Source of the DNA: Bacillota bacterium
GTDB lineage: Bacteria; Bacillota; Clostridia; Saccharofermentanales; UBA5734
NCBI GenBank assembly: GCA_023438965.1
Contig: JAEXPB010000506.1
Coordinates: 1 to 6,551, forward strand
DNA length: 6,551 nucleotides
Reading direction: 5' to 3'
The first letter of the stretch is position 1; each line of letters begins with the position of its first letter. The position numbers were made by a program, and so were the translations under genes. This document shows positions 6,058 through 6,551 of this stretch, in pieces. The notes beneath the pieces are model-generated. The model searched no databases. It was not told the DNA's origin and saw only the letters and a program-made list of their open reading frames with translations.

Positions 6058-6079
6058 CTGGCAGGAAGGAGGTTGAAGC

Positions 6080-6358
6080 ATGATGGATCAGAGACAACAA
6101 GCAGATAAATCCAAGGTCATACCGATCATGACGCTCTTTATTGCGGCGTTGCTGATCACGATCACCGGCACCGTTATGGCGGTCATCAGCGTGCTGAAAG
6201 ACATCAGTTTCCCAGTCATGGGCACCGACGTGTCCGGAGCCGTATGGGGAACGGTCATCGCTTTCCTGGGCATCCGGTATTTATTTTCGGTACAGAAATT
6301 GAAAGCAGAAGTCTACAAGAGCACCGCACAATTTTCTTTCCAGAATTTCAAAAAGTGA
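6080..6358 (+). CDS. Small two-helix membrane protein of unknown function
   Basis: This 92-residue protein has two hydrophobic segments, about residues 14-38 and 44-69, joined by a short KDISFPV turn. The second helix is glycine-rich (VSGAVWGTVIAFLG). Charged residues sit at both ends (R5, K10, K12; then K73, K75, K80, K91, K92), so the positive-inside rule puts both termini in the cytoplasm. No signal-peptide cleavage site or catalytic motif is visible, and I do not recognise the family. The start is firm: AAGGAGG (6066-6072) lies 7 nt before the ATG at 6080, and the next ATG at 6083 is less well spaced. The gene lies behind the consensus promoter and the two terminator-like hairpins, so its expression is probably conditional. 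It could be a signalling accessory, a channel-like or stress membrane protein; nothing in the sequence decides this. Confidence 0.78.
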   Translation: MMDQRQQADKSKVIPIMTLFIAALLITITGTVMAVISVLKDISFPVMGTDVSGAVWGTVIAFLGIRYLFSVQKLKAEVYKSTAQFSFQNFKK

Positions 6359-6377
6359 GAAACGAAAAGTCAGAAGT

Positions 6378-6406
6378 TGTTCAACGCATGGATTGACGTT
6401 TGAACA
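6378..6406. repeat. Inverted repeat after the small membrane protein gene
   Basis: TGTTCAACG (6378-6386) pairs with CGTTTGAACA (6397-6406), leaving one bulged T and a 10-nt loop, 20 bp after the stop codon. No T-run follows on the plus strand, so it is more likely a 3'-end stabilising hairpin or a binding site than a strong terminator. Confidence 0.4.
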
Positions 6407-6486
6407 GCATTAAAGAAGGTTAAAAAATCTGAAAATGAGTAAAAAGAAGAACAACGCCAGATCACCCTGTCAAAGAGCACAACAAA

Positions 6487-6540
6487 GCAGGCCTGCATTC
6501 GAAGGCCGAGTAGGAAAGCCGAAATAAGTACTTACTCGGC
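6487..6540. repeat. Cluster of palindromes near the window end
   Basis: Three symmetric elements are packed together: GCAGGCCTGC (6487-6496), the 8-bp inverted repeat GCCGAGTA (6505-6512)/TACTCGGC (6533-6540), and TAAGTACTTA (6525-6534), which overlaps the right arm of that repeat. No T-run flanks the stem. They could be a leader structure or operators for a gene beyond the window. The repeats are visible directly; a function is not. Confidence 0.35.
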
Positions 6541-6551
6541 TAGGTCAGGAA

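Overview
This window looks like chromosomal DNA of a moderately GC-rich Gram-positive bacterium, most likely in the Bacillota. The grounds are purine-rich AGGAG-type ribosome binding sites, sigma-A-like promoters, and the protein families present: DUF368, TVP38/DedA-like, a PIN-PhoH protein of the YlaK type, and a LytS-type kinase paired with a SARP-type response regulator. The genus cannot be read from the sequence. I see no insertion sequence, tRNA, rRNA or CRISPR array.

Left part (1-954): a possible tail of an upstream gene (stop at 72-74) is followed by a DUF368 membrane protein, the PopT-type family of polyprenyl-phosphate transporters. It converges with a PIN-PhoH ATPase on the minus strand (955-2343). 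A 246-bp AT-rich divergent region with CGGCTTGCC repeats separates PhoH from a TVP38/TMEM64-family membrane protein (2590-3306). DUF368 and DedA-superfamily proteins are the two families linked experimentally to undecaprenyl-phosphate recycling, so the window holds a member, or a relative, of each.

Middle (3307-5752): a two-gene signalling operon lies behind an extended -10 promoter. The first protein is an unusual, apparently soluble kinase, with a degenerate receiver domain followed by a LytS-type histidine kinase. It lacks a clear ribosome binding site. Its ATG directly abuts the TAA of a 28-codon leader ORF that does have a strong site and lies in the same reading frame. The second gene overlaps the kinase and encodes a response regulator with an intact receiver, a winged helix and a BTAD (SARP-like) domain.

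Right part (5753-6551): downstream of the regulator comes a compact regulatory block. It has direct repeats phased at 20 bp, then a perfect TTGACA-17-TATAAT promoter, then about 155 nt of highly structured leader containing two homologous hairpins and a third between them, and finally a 92-residue two-helix membrane protein that I do not recognise. A coherent but unproven model is that the kinase and regulator control this promoter through the phased repeats, and that the hairpins either form a small RNA or attenuate expression of the small membrane protein. The last 190 bp hold only inverted repeats and a doubtful 30-codon ORF.
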